From Chitinophagaceae bacterium C216 (GTDB taxonomy: Bacteria; Bacteroidota; Bacteroidia; Chitinophagales; Chitinophagaceae), in assembly GCA_028485475.2 (NCBI GenBank), contig CP144143.1:2294001-2358000 (forward strand): DNA of 64,000 bases, given 5' to 3'. Positions within the stretch are counted from its first letter, which is position 1, and each line of letters starts with the position of its first letter. The position numbers were made by a program, and so were the translations under genes. Positions 7,728-16,555 of this stretch are shown here, piece after piece. Under the pieces are notes generated by a model. The model searched no databases. It saw nothing but the letters and a program-made list of their open reading frames with translations, and had not been told where the DNA came from.

Positions 7728-9464
7728 TTAATTACCCCATCCCGTATTTTGACTTCCAAAATTTTTATTCAATATCAACTCACTTGTAGGAATCGGGAAT
7801 AACAAGAATTTAGGAACACTCACATTTAAAGCATACACGTGTACACCGTGTCTTGGAGTCCATGTTTTAGTGGTGTTATTATAAGATGGATAATTGCTGG
7901 TAAATGTAGAATATGTCGGATATCCTGACAACTTATTATTTAATCTGTGCAGGAATTGATATTCATACATTGTTACGTTATTGCCCAAAGGACTCGGCAT
8001 ACGCACTAAGTCGAACCAGCGTTGGCCCTCTCCTACCAGTTCCAAACCACGATCATCAAAAATCTTCATCCTGAAGTTTTCCTTAGTTCCTGCTGTTGCA
8101 GGGGTCAAATCTGCTGGCACGCTTCTAGGAGTTCCGTTAGCTGTTCTCGCACGCTGCCTTACTCTGTTAAATGCAGCTAATGCTTCACTTGTAGGACCGT
8201 ACAATTCATTTAAAGCTTCAGCTTTAATATAATACACTTCTGCTAATCTGATGATGAAAAAGTCATTACCATGGTTACGTTGATCCTTACCGGTTGGATC
8301 TATATACTTGCGACATAAAGGAGTAGCAATTGTATAGTTTCCAGCACCAGCCGGTACTACTGCGGGATAAATGTAATAGGTTCTACTTTGAGGACCCGTT
8401 GCCTGTACCCATAGACCACTTTCGTATCGATAATCAAATTCTACACTATCTGCATCTACATAATCTCCGGAGCGATAATAATCGGCAAACCAGTGCATAA
8501 TTCTATAAGTACCATCCCCGTTCTGGTTATTGCCGTTTGCAGAAACAAAATGCGTATTAGGTGCATTAAAGCGGAGCGCATATTCAGATCCTGCAGCCGG
8601 CTGTGCACGGTTGGTGGGGTCTGTCTGGAAACGAATACCAAAGATTACCTCATTGTAAGCCAGGGTTTCTTTTCCTATATCAAAGAGGTCGGCATAATTA
8701 TCCAACAATACATATTCGTTGCTATTAATTACAGAATCCGCATAAACCACTGCATTTGTAAAATATTCGGTAGCATCTTGTCCTTTTTGCAATAACTGAT
8801 CACCGTATGTAAGGTAAGCCTGTGCCAACATCGCTTGTGCAGCCCCCTTGCTGGCGCGTCCTAATTCTGCAATAGGAATAGCACTTTTTACCGGAAGCAA
8901 TTCCGAGGCTTTTTTGAAATCACTAAATATCTGCTCATAAGTTTGCGCGAGGGGGGCTCTTGGCAGATAAAAATCACTATCTACTCTTGTAGGAGTAATT
9001 CTCAATGGTACTCCACCGTACAAGCGCACCAAATAATAATAACAGAATGCCCGGATAAAGTAAGCTTCTCCATAAGCTCTATTTCTAAAGCTTTCGCTCA
9101 ACTTAGGCATGTTATCTAATACATCTATCAGCTCATTGGCATTAACAATAGTTAGATACAAACCATTCCACATGGAAGCCGTGTTGGCGGGTGTGAACAG
9201 CCTTTGCGCATATGGTCCATACTCTGATCCAGAGTTTGAGAAAAAGTCATCAGCGCATGCTGTAAGCATAATATGCCCTTGAAATTTAAACATTCCAGGA
9301 TCGTTAAATCGAGCATACATACCTACAATTAATGCGGTAATGTCACCCTCTGTGGTGATAGTACCTGGAGTGGGTCTATCATATATAGTTTCATCCAAAC
9401 TACAAGACTGTATAAACAACGTTATCAGTATCGGAGATAAGTATTTTAAGAATCTTTTTTTCAT
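7728..9464 (-). CDS. SusD/RagB family glycan-binding lipoprotein (SusD1)
   Basis: A 578-residue SusD-like protein. The lipobox IQSC at residue 21 predicts an outer-membrane lipoprotein. Typical SusD features are the N-terminal TPGTITTEGDITALIVGMYA helix region, the AYGEAYFIRAFCYYYLVRLYGGVPL segment, and the C-terminal EVYYIKAEALNEL, FNRVRQRAR and DDRGLELVGEGQRWFDLVRM motifs. SusD proteins form the lid of the SusC transporter and capture oligosaccharides at the cell surface. The gene follows susC1 by 72 bases and precedes the CTD protein by 35. Ligand cannot be told from sequence. Confidence 0.95.
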   Translation of the reverse strand: MKKRFLKYLSPILITLFIQSCSLDETIYDRPTPGTITTEGDITALIVGMYARFNDPGMFKFQGHIMLTACADDFFSNSGSEYGPYAQRLFTPANTASMWNGLYLTIVNANELIDVLDNMPKLSESFRNRAYGEAYFIRAFCYYYLVRLYGGVPLRITPTRVDSDFYLPRAPLAQTYEQIFSDFKKASELLPVKSAIPIAELGRASKGAAQAMLAQAYLTYGDQLLQKGQDATEYFTNAVVYADSVINSNEYVLLDNYADLFDIGKETLAYNEVIFGIRFQTDPTNRAQPAAGSEYALRFNAPNTHFVSANGNNQNGDGTYRIMHWFADYYRSGDYVDADSVEFDYRYESGLWVQATGPQSRTYYIYPAVVPAGAGNYTIATPLCRKYIDPTGKDQRNHGNDFFIIRLAEVYYIKAEALNELYGPTSEALAAFNRVRQRARTANGTPRSVPADLTPATAGTKENFRMKIFDDRGLELVGEGQRWFDLVRMPSPLGNNVTMYEYQFLHRLNNKLSGYPTYSTFTSNYPSYNNTTKTWTPRHGVHVYALNVSVPKFLLFPIPTSELILNKNFGSQNTGWGN

Positions 9465-9536
9465 CTGTATAATTTTTTATAGAGATCAGATGGATTAAAT
9501 CAGTTTTTTGTATTTACCTTTTTTGCTTATCAATCG

Positions 9537-12500
9537 TTAGAAAATCAATTTCAACGATGCGGAGAAAGAACGAGGTTGTCCTAATGTTCCTAAATCTATA
9601 CCGTTATTAATCGAGCTAAATCCAAACGAGTTGATATTAGGATCGTAACCGGTGTATTTAGTGATTGTAAACAGGTTGGTTCCTGTAACAGACACTTTCA
9701 AATCTCCCAGTTTCAATCTTTGAGGTAAAGAGAAGGTGTAACCCAAACTTACAGTTTGTAATCTCAGGAAAGATGCATCTTCTACCATCCAATCTGGGAA
9801 GCGTTGTTGCAAACGAACCGAATTTGCAGTAAGAGCAGGATATTTATTGCTGGTACCCTCTCCATACCAACGACCTTCATATGCATCACGCATCATATTA
9901 TGGGTAGTATTACCATGACCGGAACCCACCATCCATCTATTCAAATTGAGTAACTGAGCACCATGGCTTCCGAAGAAAACAACAGCTGCAGAAAATTTTC
10001 CGATGCTTAAATCACTAGTCAAACCGTAAGTAAAGTCGGGCATGGCATCACCTATCACTGTTTTATCAGCATCTGTAATCTGGCCATCACCATTAATGTC
10101 AACATATTTCACCATACCAGGCTTTATGCTTGATTTAGCGTTATCGTTAGCCAGTGCTGGGTCATTATCAATTTCAGCCTGGTTCTGATAAATACCATTA
10201 GTTTTATATCCATAGAAGGAAGAAAGTGCATATCCCGGAATAGCAGCCGTTACTGGTTGACCTAATACGAGACTACCTGCAGCAAAGAATGTTCTTCCGT
10301 AGATAATATTTGATTCTCCCATATGGATAATCTTACTCTTTATAGGCGAAATGTTACCGCTTATATTGAGAGATTTTTTAGCCTTAGAGAAAACGTTATA
10401 ACTTACTTCCACATCCAAGCCCTTGTTAGACACTTTACCTACATTGGTGTAATAGCTAGAGATACCGGAAGAAATAGGTACGCCAAGATCAATCAACAGA
10501 CCTGTAGTTATTTTGCTATATGCGTCTACTGTAATATTCAGACGGTCTTTAAGCAGCCCTAAATCAAATCCCGCATTATACTGAACTGTTTTCTCCCAGC
10601 TTAGATCAGGGTTGTTAAATCGAGAAAATACGTAGCCGGTTTCAATGTTAGTTCCTATCGGATAGAAGTTCAGACCGTATGATGCCTGTGAACCACCAAT
10701 AGCAATATTGTCGTTACCCGAAACACCAACACTTCCCCGTAATTTGAAGGATGAAACAGGGGAATGCCCTTTAATATGTGTTTTAAAGAACTTCTCATTG
10801 GTAGCATTCCAGGCCACACCCAGAGATGGATATAAAATCCATTTATGTCCGGGAGCTAATCTACTGGAACCATCATAACGTCCTGTAGCCATGATAGAAT
10901 ATCTTCTATCATATGTATAGTTTACACGACCGATAAACGAAGCCAAGGCCCTAGTACGGTAAGTATTAGAAAATCTACCAGGATAACCGGCCGCCCCCAT
11001 GTTCCAGTAATGAAGTGTGTTGGACGGGAAATCCATATTAATCACACTTGAGGATCTATTATACCATTGCTGCCAAGAAAAACCTCCCACAGCATTAATG
11101 GAGTGCTTACGCTTAATTACCTGTCTATAAGTAAGAAGATGATCTAACACATAATTATAGTTGCTATTATCACCCTCTGAAGCATACCCATCCGGTGCTG
11201 TATCTCCTAACCATGTGCCGGTAGGATAATATATGTGACGACGGGTAGTTACTTCATTCACACCAGCTCTAAACTGGTAAGTAAGGAAAGGCGTAATCTT
11301 ATACTCAGCAGTAAAGTTTGATATGAAGGTTCTTATATTGGAATGATCCTTTGCATAAGTAATAAGGCTTAAAGGATTGTTTTGGATAGATACGTCTACG
11401 TCGGCTGTACCATCTTCTTCATTAATGGTGTATGGTACTTGCAATGGGTTAAATGCTATAGCACCCATTACTGTAGAACCACTAAGAATACCCGTCCAGT
11501 TTGACTGAGATCCGAATTTTCTATAAGCGTAGGAAGCAAAGGTCCTTAATCCAATTTTCAGCCTATCAGTCACATGACGATCGTAGTTCAAACGAATGCT
11601 CCCACGCTGAAGTCCTGCATTCTTGATGATACTCTTCATATCAGCATAGTTTGCAGACAGCAGATAATTCCATTTGTTTCTTTCATTACCTGTAACAGAA
11701 ACATGATAGTCCTGAGATAAGGCTTTACGATAAACCATCTCTTGCCAATCGGTATTCGGCATTTTGGCAACCGAATCTAACTGAGCTTGGTTATAAACCG
11801 GATTACCACCATCATTCACAGCTGCCTCATTTCTGAAAAGCATATACTCGTAGCTGTTCAGCATGGGGATTTTTTTGGGCAGCATACTCAGGTCGAAACG
11901 AGAAGTAACAGTAACCCGATCTTTTACCCCTCTACCGGATTTAGTGGTAATCAATACTACACCATTTGCACCCCGTGAACCATAAATAGCAGTGGAAGAT
12001 GCATCTTTTAAAATTTCTATGGATTCGATATCGTTAGGATTCAATGCGGCCAGAGGGTCAGCAGGCGGAGCATCAGCAGTACCGTCCAGTCCGGTACCGG
12101 CATATGCCGCACTAAAGGAAGATTCAATGGGTTGACCATCTATAACAATTAAGGGTTGATTGCTACCGGTCACAGAGGTCATACCTCTGATGTTAAATGA
12201 GATGGCTGCTCCGGGCTCCCCGGTGTTCAACACGATATTTACACCAGATACCCTACCTTGCAATGCCTCAACAAAGTTATTTACCTTATTTTCATCTACG
12301 TCCTTAAGACGTACAGATGAAATAGAACCGGTCACATCACTTTTGTTCAAAGTACCATAACCTACTGCCACTACTTCCTCCAGTTCTGCAGCAGAAGGCA
12401 CTAATAAAACGTCAATGCGATTTCTATTGGAAATTGCAATTTCTTGGGATGTATAGCCAATATGGCTCACGATCAAAACGTCGCGGGGCGAAGCCGTAAT

Positions 12501-12704
12501 AGTGTACTCCCCTTTGCTATTGGTGGTGGTAGCACCAGCTTTCCCCTTTATCTGAATACTGGCACCAGATAAGGGGCTCTCATTAGCAATGTCCTTGACA
12601 GTACCCGAAACCCTAAAGTTTTGAGCATATGCACTGTCTATGACAAAACTAAATAGAAGACAATAAACTAGACAGATAGTTTTGTAACAAGCATTCATTA
12701 GCAT
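9537..12704 (-). CDS. SusC/RagA TonB-dependent transporter (SusC1)
   Basis: A 1055-residue outer-membrane transporter. It starts with a signal peptide (ending DSAYAQ), then a carboxypeptidase-regulatory-like domain (about 30-110, RVSGTVKDIANESPLSGASI), a plug domain (about 120-235, with VVAVGYGTLNKSDVTGSISS and EILKDASSTAIYGSRGANG), then the barrel ending in a C-terminal phenylalanine (ASLKLIF). There is no STN domain, so it should not signal to an anti-sigma factor directly; the partial hybrid sensor at the end of the same operon is the likely regulator. An ATG two codons in (12698) is an equally good start. It imports oligosaccharides with SusD1 using TonB energy. Confidence 0.95.
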   Translation of the reverse strand: MLMNACYKTICLVYCLLFSFVIDSAYAQNFRVSGTVKDIANESPLSGASIQIKGKAGATTTNSKGEYTITASPRDVLIVSHIGYTSQEIAISNRNRIDVLLVPSAAELEEVVAVGYGTLNKSDVTGSISSVRLKDVDENKVNNFVEALQGRVSGVNIVLNTGEPGAAISFNIRGMTSVTGSNQPLIVIDGQPIESSFSAAYAGTGLDGTADAPPADPLAALNPNDIESIEILKDASSTAIYGSRGANGVVLITTKSGRGVKDRVTVTSRFDLSMLPKKIPMLNSYEYMLFRNEAAVNDGGNPVYNQAQLDSVAKMPNTDWQEMVYRKALSQDYHVSVTGNERNKWNYLLSANYADMKSIIKNAGLQRGSIRLNYDRHVTDRLKIGLRTFASYAYRKFGSQSNWTGILSGSTVMGAIAFNPLQVPYTINEEDGTADVDVSIQNNPLSLITYAKDHSNIRTFISNFTAEYKITPFLTYQFRAGVNEVTTRRHIYYPTGTWLGDTAPDGYASEGDNSNYNYVLDHLLTYRQVIKRKHSINAVGGFSWQQWYNRSSSVINMDFPSNTLHYWNMGAAGYPGRFSNTYRTRALASFIGRVNYTYDRRYSIMATGRYDGSSRLAPGHKWILYPSLGVAWNATNEKFFKTHIKGHSPVSSFKLRGSVGVSGNDNIAIGGSQASYGLNFYPIGTNIETGYVFSRFNNPDLSWEKTVQYNAGFDLGLLKDRLNITVDAYSKITTGLLIDLGVPISSGISSYYTNVGKVSNKGLDVEVSYNVFSKAKKSLNISGNISPIKSKIIHMGESNIIYGRTFFAAGSLVLGQPVTAAIPGYALSSFYGYKTNGIYQNQAEIDNDPALANDNAKSSIKPGMVKYVDINGDGQITDADKTVIGDAMPDFTYGLTSDLSIGKFSAAVVFFGSHGAQLLNLNRWMVGSGHGNTTHNMMRDAYEGRWYGEGTSNKYPALTANSVRLQQRFPDWMVEDASFLRLQTVSLGYTFSLPQRLKLGDLKVSVTGTNLFTITKYTGYDPNINSFGFSSINNGIDLGTLGQPRSFSASLKLIF

Positions 12705-13102
12705 AAATGTTAATAGTTAAACAAACAAAGCAATCAAAAGAGATAATACGAGGCAAGCCTATCATACTATCATTGAGCATCGAATTTAGCACACACTCCC
12801 ACCTGCAGCTATAATAATTGTGTTGTTTTTTATAAATTTTGTACTACACGATAAGTTCGTCATACATTTATATACAATCACATGCGAAATCTCCCCATGC
12901 TGAATCCCTCCCAACTGCTCCGTACTTATTATTACCAAATTCTAGCTATATAAATGATAATACCCACTCATACTTTCAAAAATTTTCATTTCCCTTCTCG
13001 ATAACTCTCCTATTACATTTTTCAATAATTGATAAACATATTTAATAATACTGTCTACAATTATTATATAATATATAGTGTGTTTAGAAGTATCTTTAGG
13101 CT
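12705..13102. promoter_or_regulatory. Divergent intergenic region between susC1 and sulfatase
   Basis: A 398-base, AT-rich gap between the divergent susC1 (minus) and sulfatase (plus) genes. Both transcription units must start here, so it should hold two promoters and probably the binding site of a regulator. I looked for the Bacteroidota TTTG / TAnnTTTG pair on both strands and found no convincing full match. Partial matches (TAAATTCG-like on the minus strand near 12781-12788, TATCTTTA at 13091-13098) lack a properly spaced upstream TTG. A short open frame at 12839-13045 has no protein-like character and was not called. Confidence 0.5.
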
Positions 13103-14506
13103 ATGATGATCCAACGTTTTATACTAAGCATTTTGCTTGTCGTATTCAACCTCAACATTACGATTGCCCAAAAAAGCAACAAACCTAACATAATTTACAT
13201 TCTCGCAGATGATTTAGGTTATAGCGAACTAGAGTGTTACGGCAATAAGTTCAACGAAACACCTTTTTTGAATCAAATGGCTGCCGAAGGGATGTTATTT
13301 ACTCGATTTTACGCCTCGGCACCGGTATGTTCACCCTACAGAGCTGCCTTAATGACAGGACAATATCCTGCCAGAGTAGGCATTACGGATTATCTTCGGC
13401 CTAATTCTCAAAAGCATCTGCAGCATGCACACATTACCTTAGCAGAAATGCTGAAAGCAGAAGGATACAAAACCGGTATCGTGGGTAAATGGCATTTGTC
13501 TGGTTATAAACTACACGGCGCTCCAGAATCTTCTCCTAACGAACATGGGTTTGATGAAGTAATTGTAAGTGAGAACCGCGGTATTGCCGAAGGCACTTAT
13601 TTTCATCCTTATCACTTCAATACAGATATTCAAAAAAAATTAAATACAGAACATGAGTATCTTACCGACAGACAGAATGTGGAAGCCATAGAATTTATCG
13701 AAAGAAATAAGCATCAGCCCTTTTTTCTTTTCTTAAGTCATTACGCGGTGCATACAACTGTTCATGGCAAGCCCGAAATTGTAGCACACTTTAAAAATAA
13801 AGAAGAAGCCGGCACCAGTGCGCCAACACCTAAAAATCCCGACGATGATCCCTACAAGAAATATCCATCAGGCTCCAAAGCCCAGCAAAACAATCCCCAT
13901 CTAGCAGCACAACTCTATTCTATAGATGAAGGGGTGGGTATGATTATGAAAAAACTGAAAGAAATAGGGCTAGATAAGAATACTATAGTCATTTTCACCA
14001 GTGATAACGGAGGCGAAACAACCATTACCACCAATGCACCTTTGCGCGGCGGGAAAAGTATGTTGTACGAAGGCGGCGTTACAGTTCCGTTTATAATATG
14101 GGGGCCTGGAGTTAAAAAAGGAGCTGTTTGCGAACAGCCAATAGTCAATTTCGACATTTATCCTACGCTAAAGGAGTTAACTCGCGCAAAAAACAATACG
14201 CAATTATTAGATGGTGTGTCATTTGCCCCTATATTGAAGGATCCGAAAGCTGCCTTACCGAAAAGAAATTTTTATTGGCATTATCCTCTTAATGAACCTC
14301 ATTTTCTGGGTGGCCGTTCCGCAGGGAGTATTATTTCCGGCAAATGGAAACTGATAGAATTTTTCGATAATCAGACCTACGAGTTATACAATCTCGAGGA
14401 AGACCGCAGCGAAACAACGGATCTGGCATCCCAATATCCACAAATAGTAGAACAACTAAAAAAAGACCTAGTTGCTTGGCGCAAAAATGTGGGCGCAACC
14501 ATGTAA
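13103..14506 (+). CDS. Family S1 sulfatase, secreted (plus-strand paralogue)
   Basis: A 467-residue secreted sulfatase, one of only two plus-strand genes. It has a signal peptide (ITIAQ), ADDLGYSELECYG near residue 35, the maturation motif C76-S-P-Y-R, a GKWHLSG motif, and SDNGGET metal ligands. It is clearly related to the sulfatase at 204-1625, sharing NETP, TGQYPAR.GITD and NEHGFDEV segments, but its maturation motif has tyrosine where the other has alanine. It is followed after 47 bases by a GH43 gene on the same strand, making a small two-gene unit that diverges from susC1. A second ATG follows the first directly, so the start could be one codon later. Confidence 0.93.
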   Translation: MMIQRFILSILLVVFNLNITIAQKSNKPNIIYILADDLGYSELECYGNKFNETPFLNQMAAEGMLFTRFYASAPVCSPYRAALMTGQYPARVGITDYLRPNSQKHLQHAHITLAEMLKAEGYKTGIVGKWHLSGYKLHGAPESSPNEHGFDEVIVSENRGIAEGTYFHPYHFNTDIQKKLNTEHEYLTDRQNVEAIEFIERNKHQPFFLFLSHYAVHTTVHGKPEIVAHFKNKEEAGTSAPTPKNPDDDPYKKYPSGSKAQQNNPHLAAQLYSIDEGVGMIMKKLKEIGLDKNTIVIFTSDNGGETTITTNAPLRGGKSMLYEGGVTVPFIIWGPGVKKGAVCEQPIVNFDIYPTLKELTRAKNNTQLLDGVSFAPILKDPKAALPKRNFYWHYPLNEPHFLGGRSAGSIISGKWKLIEFFDNQTYELYNLEEDRSETTDLASQYPQIVEQLKKDLVAWRKNVGATM

Positions 14507-14553
14507 GTTTGCCAGGTTAACGATTGCAATATTCTTCGAAAACGAATCTAATT

Positions 14554-15666
14554 ATGCATAAAGTATTATTATCACTAATTTCTTGCATGATGCTGATGCA
14601 TCTGTCTTGTCAGAACCCCGATGCGCAACCGACCAAAACTTATACCAATCCGCTGAACGTAAAGTTTGGCGATCCATTTGTATTACGTGCATCGGACGGT
14701 AAATATTATATGTATGGAACAGGAGGTGGTGCTAAAAAAGGATTTGCCGCATATTCATCTGAAGATTTGATAGACTGGAAATATGAAGGTCAAGTGTATT
14801 ATGGCAATAACGAAAACGGCTGGGGCGTTGGCGATTATTGGGCTCCCGAAGTATATGAACGTAACGGCAAATTCTACATGTTTTACAGCGCTCAGTGGAA
14901 AGAGAATCCTAACAATGAAAAAGAAAACTTCAAAATCGGTGTAGCGGTAGCAGACAAACCTACCGGACCATTTATTGATATGCAGAATCGGCCGATTTTT
15001 GACCCCGGATATCCCATTATTGACGCGAATGTGCTTTTCAACGATGATGGGAAAGTATATCTATATTACTCCAGATGCTGCTATAAACATCCTGTTGAAA
15101 GTGAAATTGCCGACTGGGCGCGTAAAAAAGGATGGTTTAAAGAAATTGAGGAAAGCTGGGTATACGGCATAGAGATGAAACCCGATTTTAGTGGCGTAAT
15201 TGGAGAACCTGTATTACTCTTACGTCCACCTGTAAAAATGGACGACAAGCAAGCAGAATGGGAAAGCCGCTCAGTTACCTCCAATGAGGTAAACCGTCGT
15301 TGGACAGAAGGCTCTTTTATCTTCAAACATGGAGATACTTATTATATGATGTACTCCGCTAATTTCTTTGGAGGACAGAATTACGCAGTAGGTTACGCCA
15401 CATCTAAACATCCTCTGGGACCGTTTACTAAGGCAGCCAATAATCCAATACTTCAAAAGAATACCGCATCAGGTGGTATCGTTACTGGGACAGGGCATAA
15501 CAGTGTAACTTACTCACCTGACGGCAAAACAATGTTGTGTGTGTATCATGGCCGCACTAATAAGACAGGCGATGAACGCGTAGTGTTTATTGATAAAATG
15601 CGCATCACCGAAGACGGACTTCTTATTGTTGATGGTCCTACAACCGATCCACAACAGGTGCCATAG
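14554..15666 (+). CDS. Glycoside hydrolase family 43-type enzyme, probable lipoprotein
   Basis: About 370 residues. The ATG at 14554 is preferred over an in-frame ATG at 14524, because it gives a normal signal sequence (MHKVLLSLISCMM) ending at HLSC, a possible but imperfect lipobox. The five-bladed GH43 propeller is marked by NPLNVKFGDPFVLRASDGKYY (catalytic base Asp in GDPF), the YWAPEVYERNGKFYMFYSA blade, PIIDANVLFNDDGKVYLYYS (the second acid, Asp), and RRWTEGSFIFKHGDTYYMMYS (general acid Glu in TEGS). Family members are mostly arabinofuranosidases, xylosidases and galactosidases. It follows the sulfatase, so the two may act in order on one side chain. It ends 2 bases from the convergent esterase gene. 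Confidence 0.9.
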   Translation: MHKVLLSLISCMMLMHLSCQNPDAQPTKTYTNPLNVKFGDPFVLRASDGKYYMYGTGGGAKKGFAAYSSEDLIDWKYEGQVYYGNNENGWGVGDYWAPEVYERNGKFYMFYSAQWKENPNNEKENFKIGVAVADKPTGPFIDMQNRPIFDPGYPIIDANVLFNDDGKVYLYYSRCCYKHPVESEIADWARKKGWFKEIEESWVYGIEMKPDFSGVIGEPVLLLRPPVKMDDKQAEWESRSVTSNEVNRRWTEGSFIFKHGDTYYMMYSANFFGGQNYAVGYATSKHPLGPFTKAANNPILQKNTASGGIVTGTGHNSVTYSPDGKTMLCVYHGRTNKTGDERVVFIDKMRITEDGLLIVDGPTTDPQQVP

Positions 15667-15668
15667 CA

Positions 15669-16502
15669 TTAAGGCTTTGCTTCAAAAATCTCTTTCGAAC
15701 GTTCTCGTATGATTTTTAGAAGCAAAGCGTAAGCGCCTTCTGGCATATTGCCATGATCGTAACCGTCGAGCTCATACAATTTTGTTCGTGTATGGCCGGC
15801 AAGTTGCATCATACGATGCCAGTAGGCGTTTTCTTCATATCGACCCAACAACTCTAATTCTCTATCTCCTGTGATTAGAGCTATCGGTGGAGCTTCTTTT
15901 CTTACATAATATAACGGAGCCATGGAATCAATTAAAGGTTGTAAAGCATCCACTCCCCGCTCCTGCCTGATGGTGAAATGTGTAATAGCTTGCCCGCTAA
16001 AAGGAATAAGTGCTGCTATACGATTGGCATCAATATTGTATTTGCTTAAATAGGCTTTATTCATCGTAACCATCGAAGCCAGATAGCCCCCGGCAGAATG
16101 TCCACTAAGAAAAATCAGCTTATCGCTTCCACCATAACGATGAATATTCTGAAACACCCAAGCCACAGCTGCTGCAGCATCCTCAATATATGCCGGAGCT
16201 TTAACATGAGGCGACAATCTATATTCTACTGTTGCAATCGCATATCCTTTATTTTTCAAAGGCTCGGGTAGATCTCGCCGTCCTCCTGTAATACCGCCAC
16301 CATGAAACCATACAATAGTGGCAAAATCTTTCTTTCCCTCCGGATAATATAAATCTAGCACACACATGGTGTCTTTATACGGATCATTACTGTAAAATGT
16401 AGCCGGATAATATTTAATGCTTTTGACAGTCTTATAGTGAGTTTGCGCCAATATTATTTGGCATGTGAACGACAGCAACAAAAAAAACACTACTTTTTTC
16501 AT
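15669..16502 (-). CDS. Secreted alpha/beta-hydrolase, probable carbohydrate esterase
   Basis: A 277-residue alpha/beta-hydrolase of the BD-FAE/esterase-lipase type with a signal peptide (IILAQ). Visible catalytic parts are the oxyanion-hole motif WFHGGG, the nucleophile elbow GHSAGG, a candidate Asp in the ITGDRELE segment and a His in GYDHGN near residue 255. In a pectin-type locus such an enzyme may remove acetyl or other acyl groups from sugars; that substrate is inferred. It follows a GH2 gene by 53 bases. Its first codons (MKKVVFF) lie inside a terminator-like hairpin (see 16486-16532), which could limit its expression. No better start exists downstream, because the signal peptide needs this one. 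Confidence 0.87.
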   Translation of the reverse strand: MKKVVFFLLLSFTCQIILAQTHYKTVKSIKYYPATFYSNDPYKDTMCVLDLYYPEGKKDFATIVWFHGGGITGGRRDLPEPLKNKGYAIATVEYRLSPHVKAPAYIEDAAAAVAWVFQNIHRYGGSDKLIFLSGHSAGGYLASMVTMNKAYLSKYNIDANRIAALIPFSGQAITHFTIRQERGVDALQPLIDSMAPLYYVRKEAPPIALITGDRELELLGRYEENAYWHRMMQLAGHTRTKLYELDGYDHGNMPEGAYALLLKIIRERSKEIFEAKP

Positions 16503-16532
16503 AATAGGTTAAAGTTATGAAAAAGTAGTGTT
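16486..16532 (-). terminator. Terminator-like hairpin covering the esterase start codon
   Basis: On the minus strand the arm at 16532-16517 pairs with 16502-16486 over 16 bases with a single bulged A, and two more pairs can close the loop. The second arm is followed by a run of T (plus-strand A run at 16480-16487). This has the form of an intrinsic terminator after the GH2 gene, yet its second arm is made of the ATG and first codons of the esterase. It may therefore act as a terminator, an attenuator, or a block to ribosome access. Confidence 0.65.
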
Positions 16533-16555
16533 CAGTTGTCCCTAGTATAATTGTG

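Noticed and set aside
8456-8641. Short open frames within large genes in other frames
   Set aside because: They run inside clear SusC, SusD, GH and sulfatase genes and show no protein-like features of their own.
12781-12788. TAAATTCG (minus strand) as a -7 element for susC1
   Set aside because: The upstream TTG at the needed distance is missing and one consensus position fails.
12839-13045. 68-codon open frame in the divergent intergenic region
   Set aside because: Low-complexity S/Y/H-rich translation, no signal or motif, and it lies over the expected promoter region.
13091-13098. TATCTTTA as a -7 element for the plus-strand sulfatase
   Set aside because: It is only 4 bases from the start codon and no TTG lies 19-21 bases upstream.
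15675-15727. 9-base inverted repeat at the convergent ends of GH43 and esterase
   Set aside because: The second arm is within esterase coding sequence, the spacer is 35 bases and no T-run follows on the plus strand.
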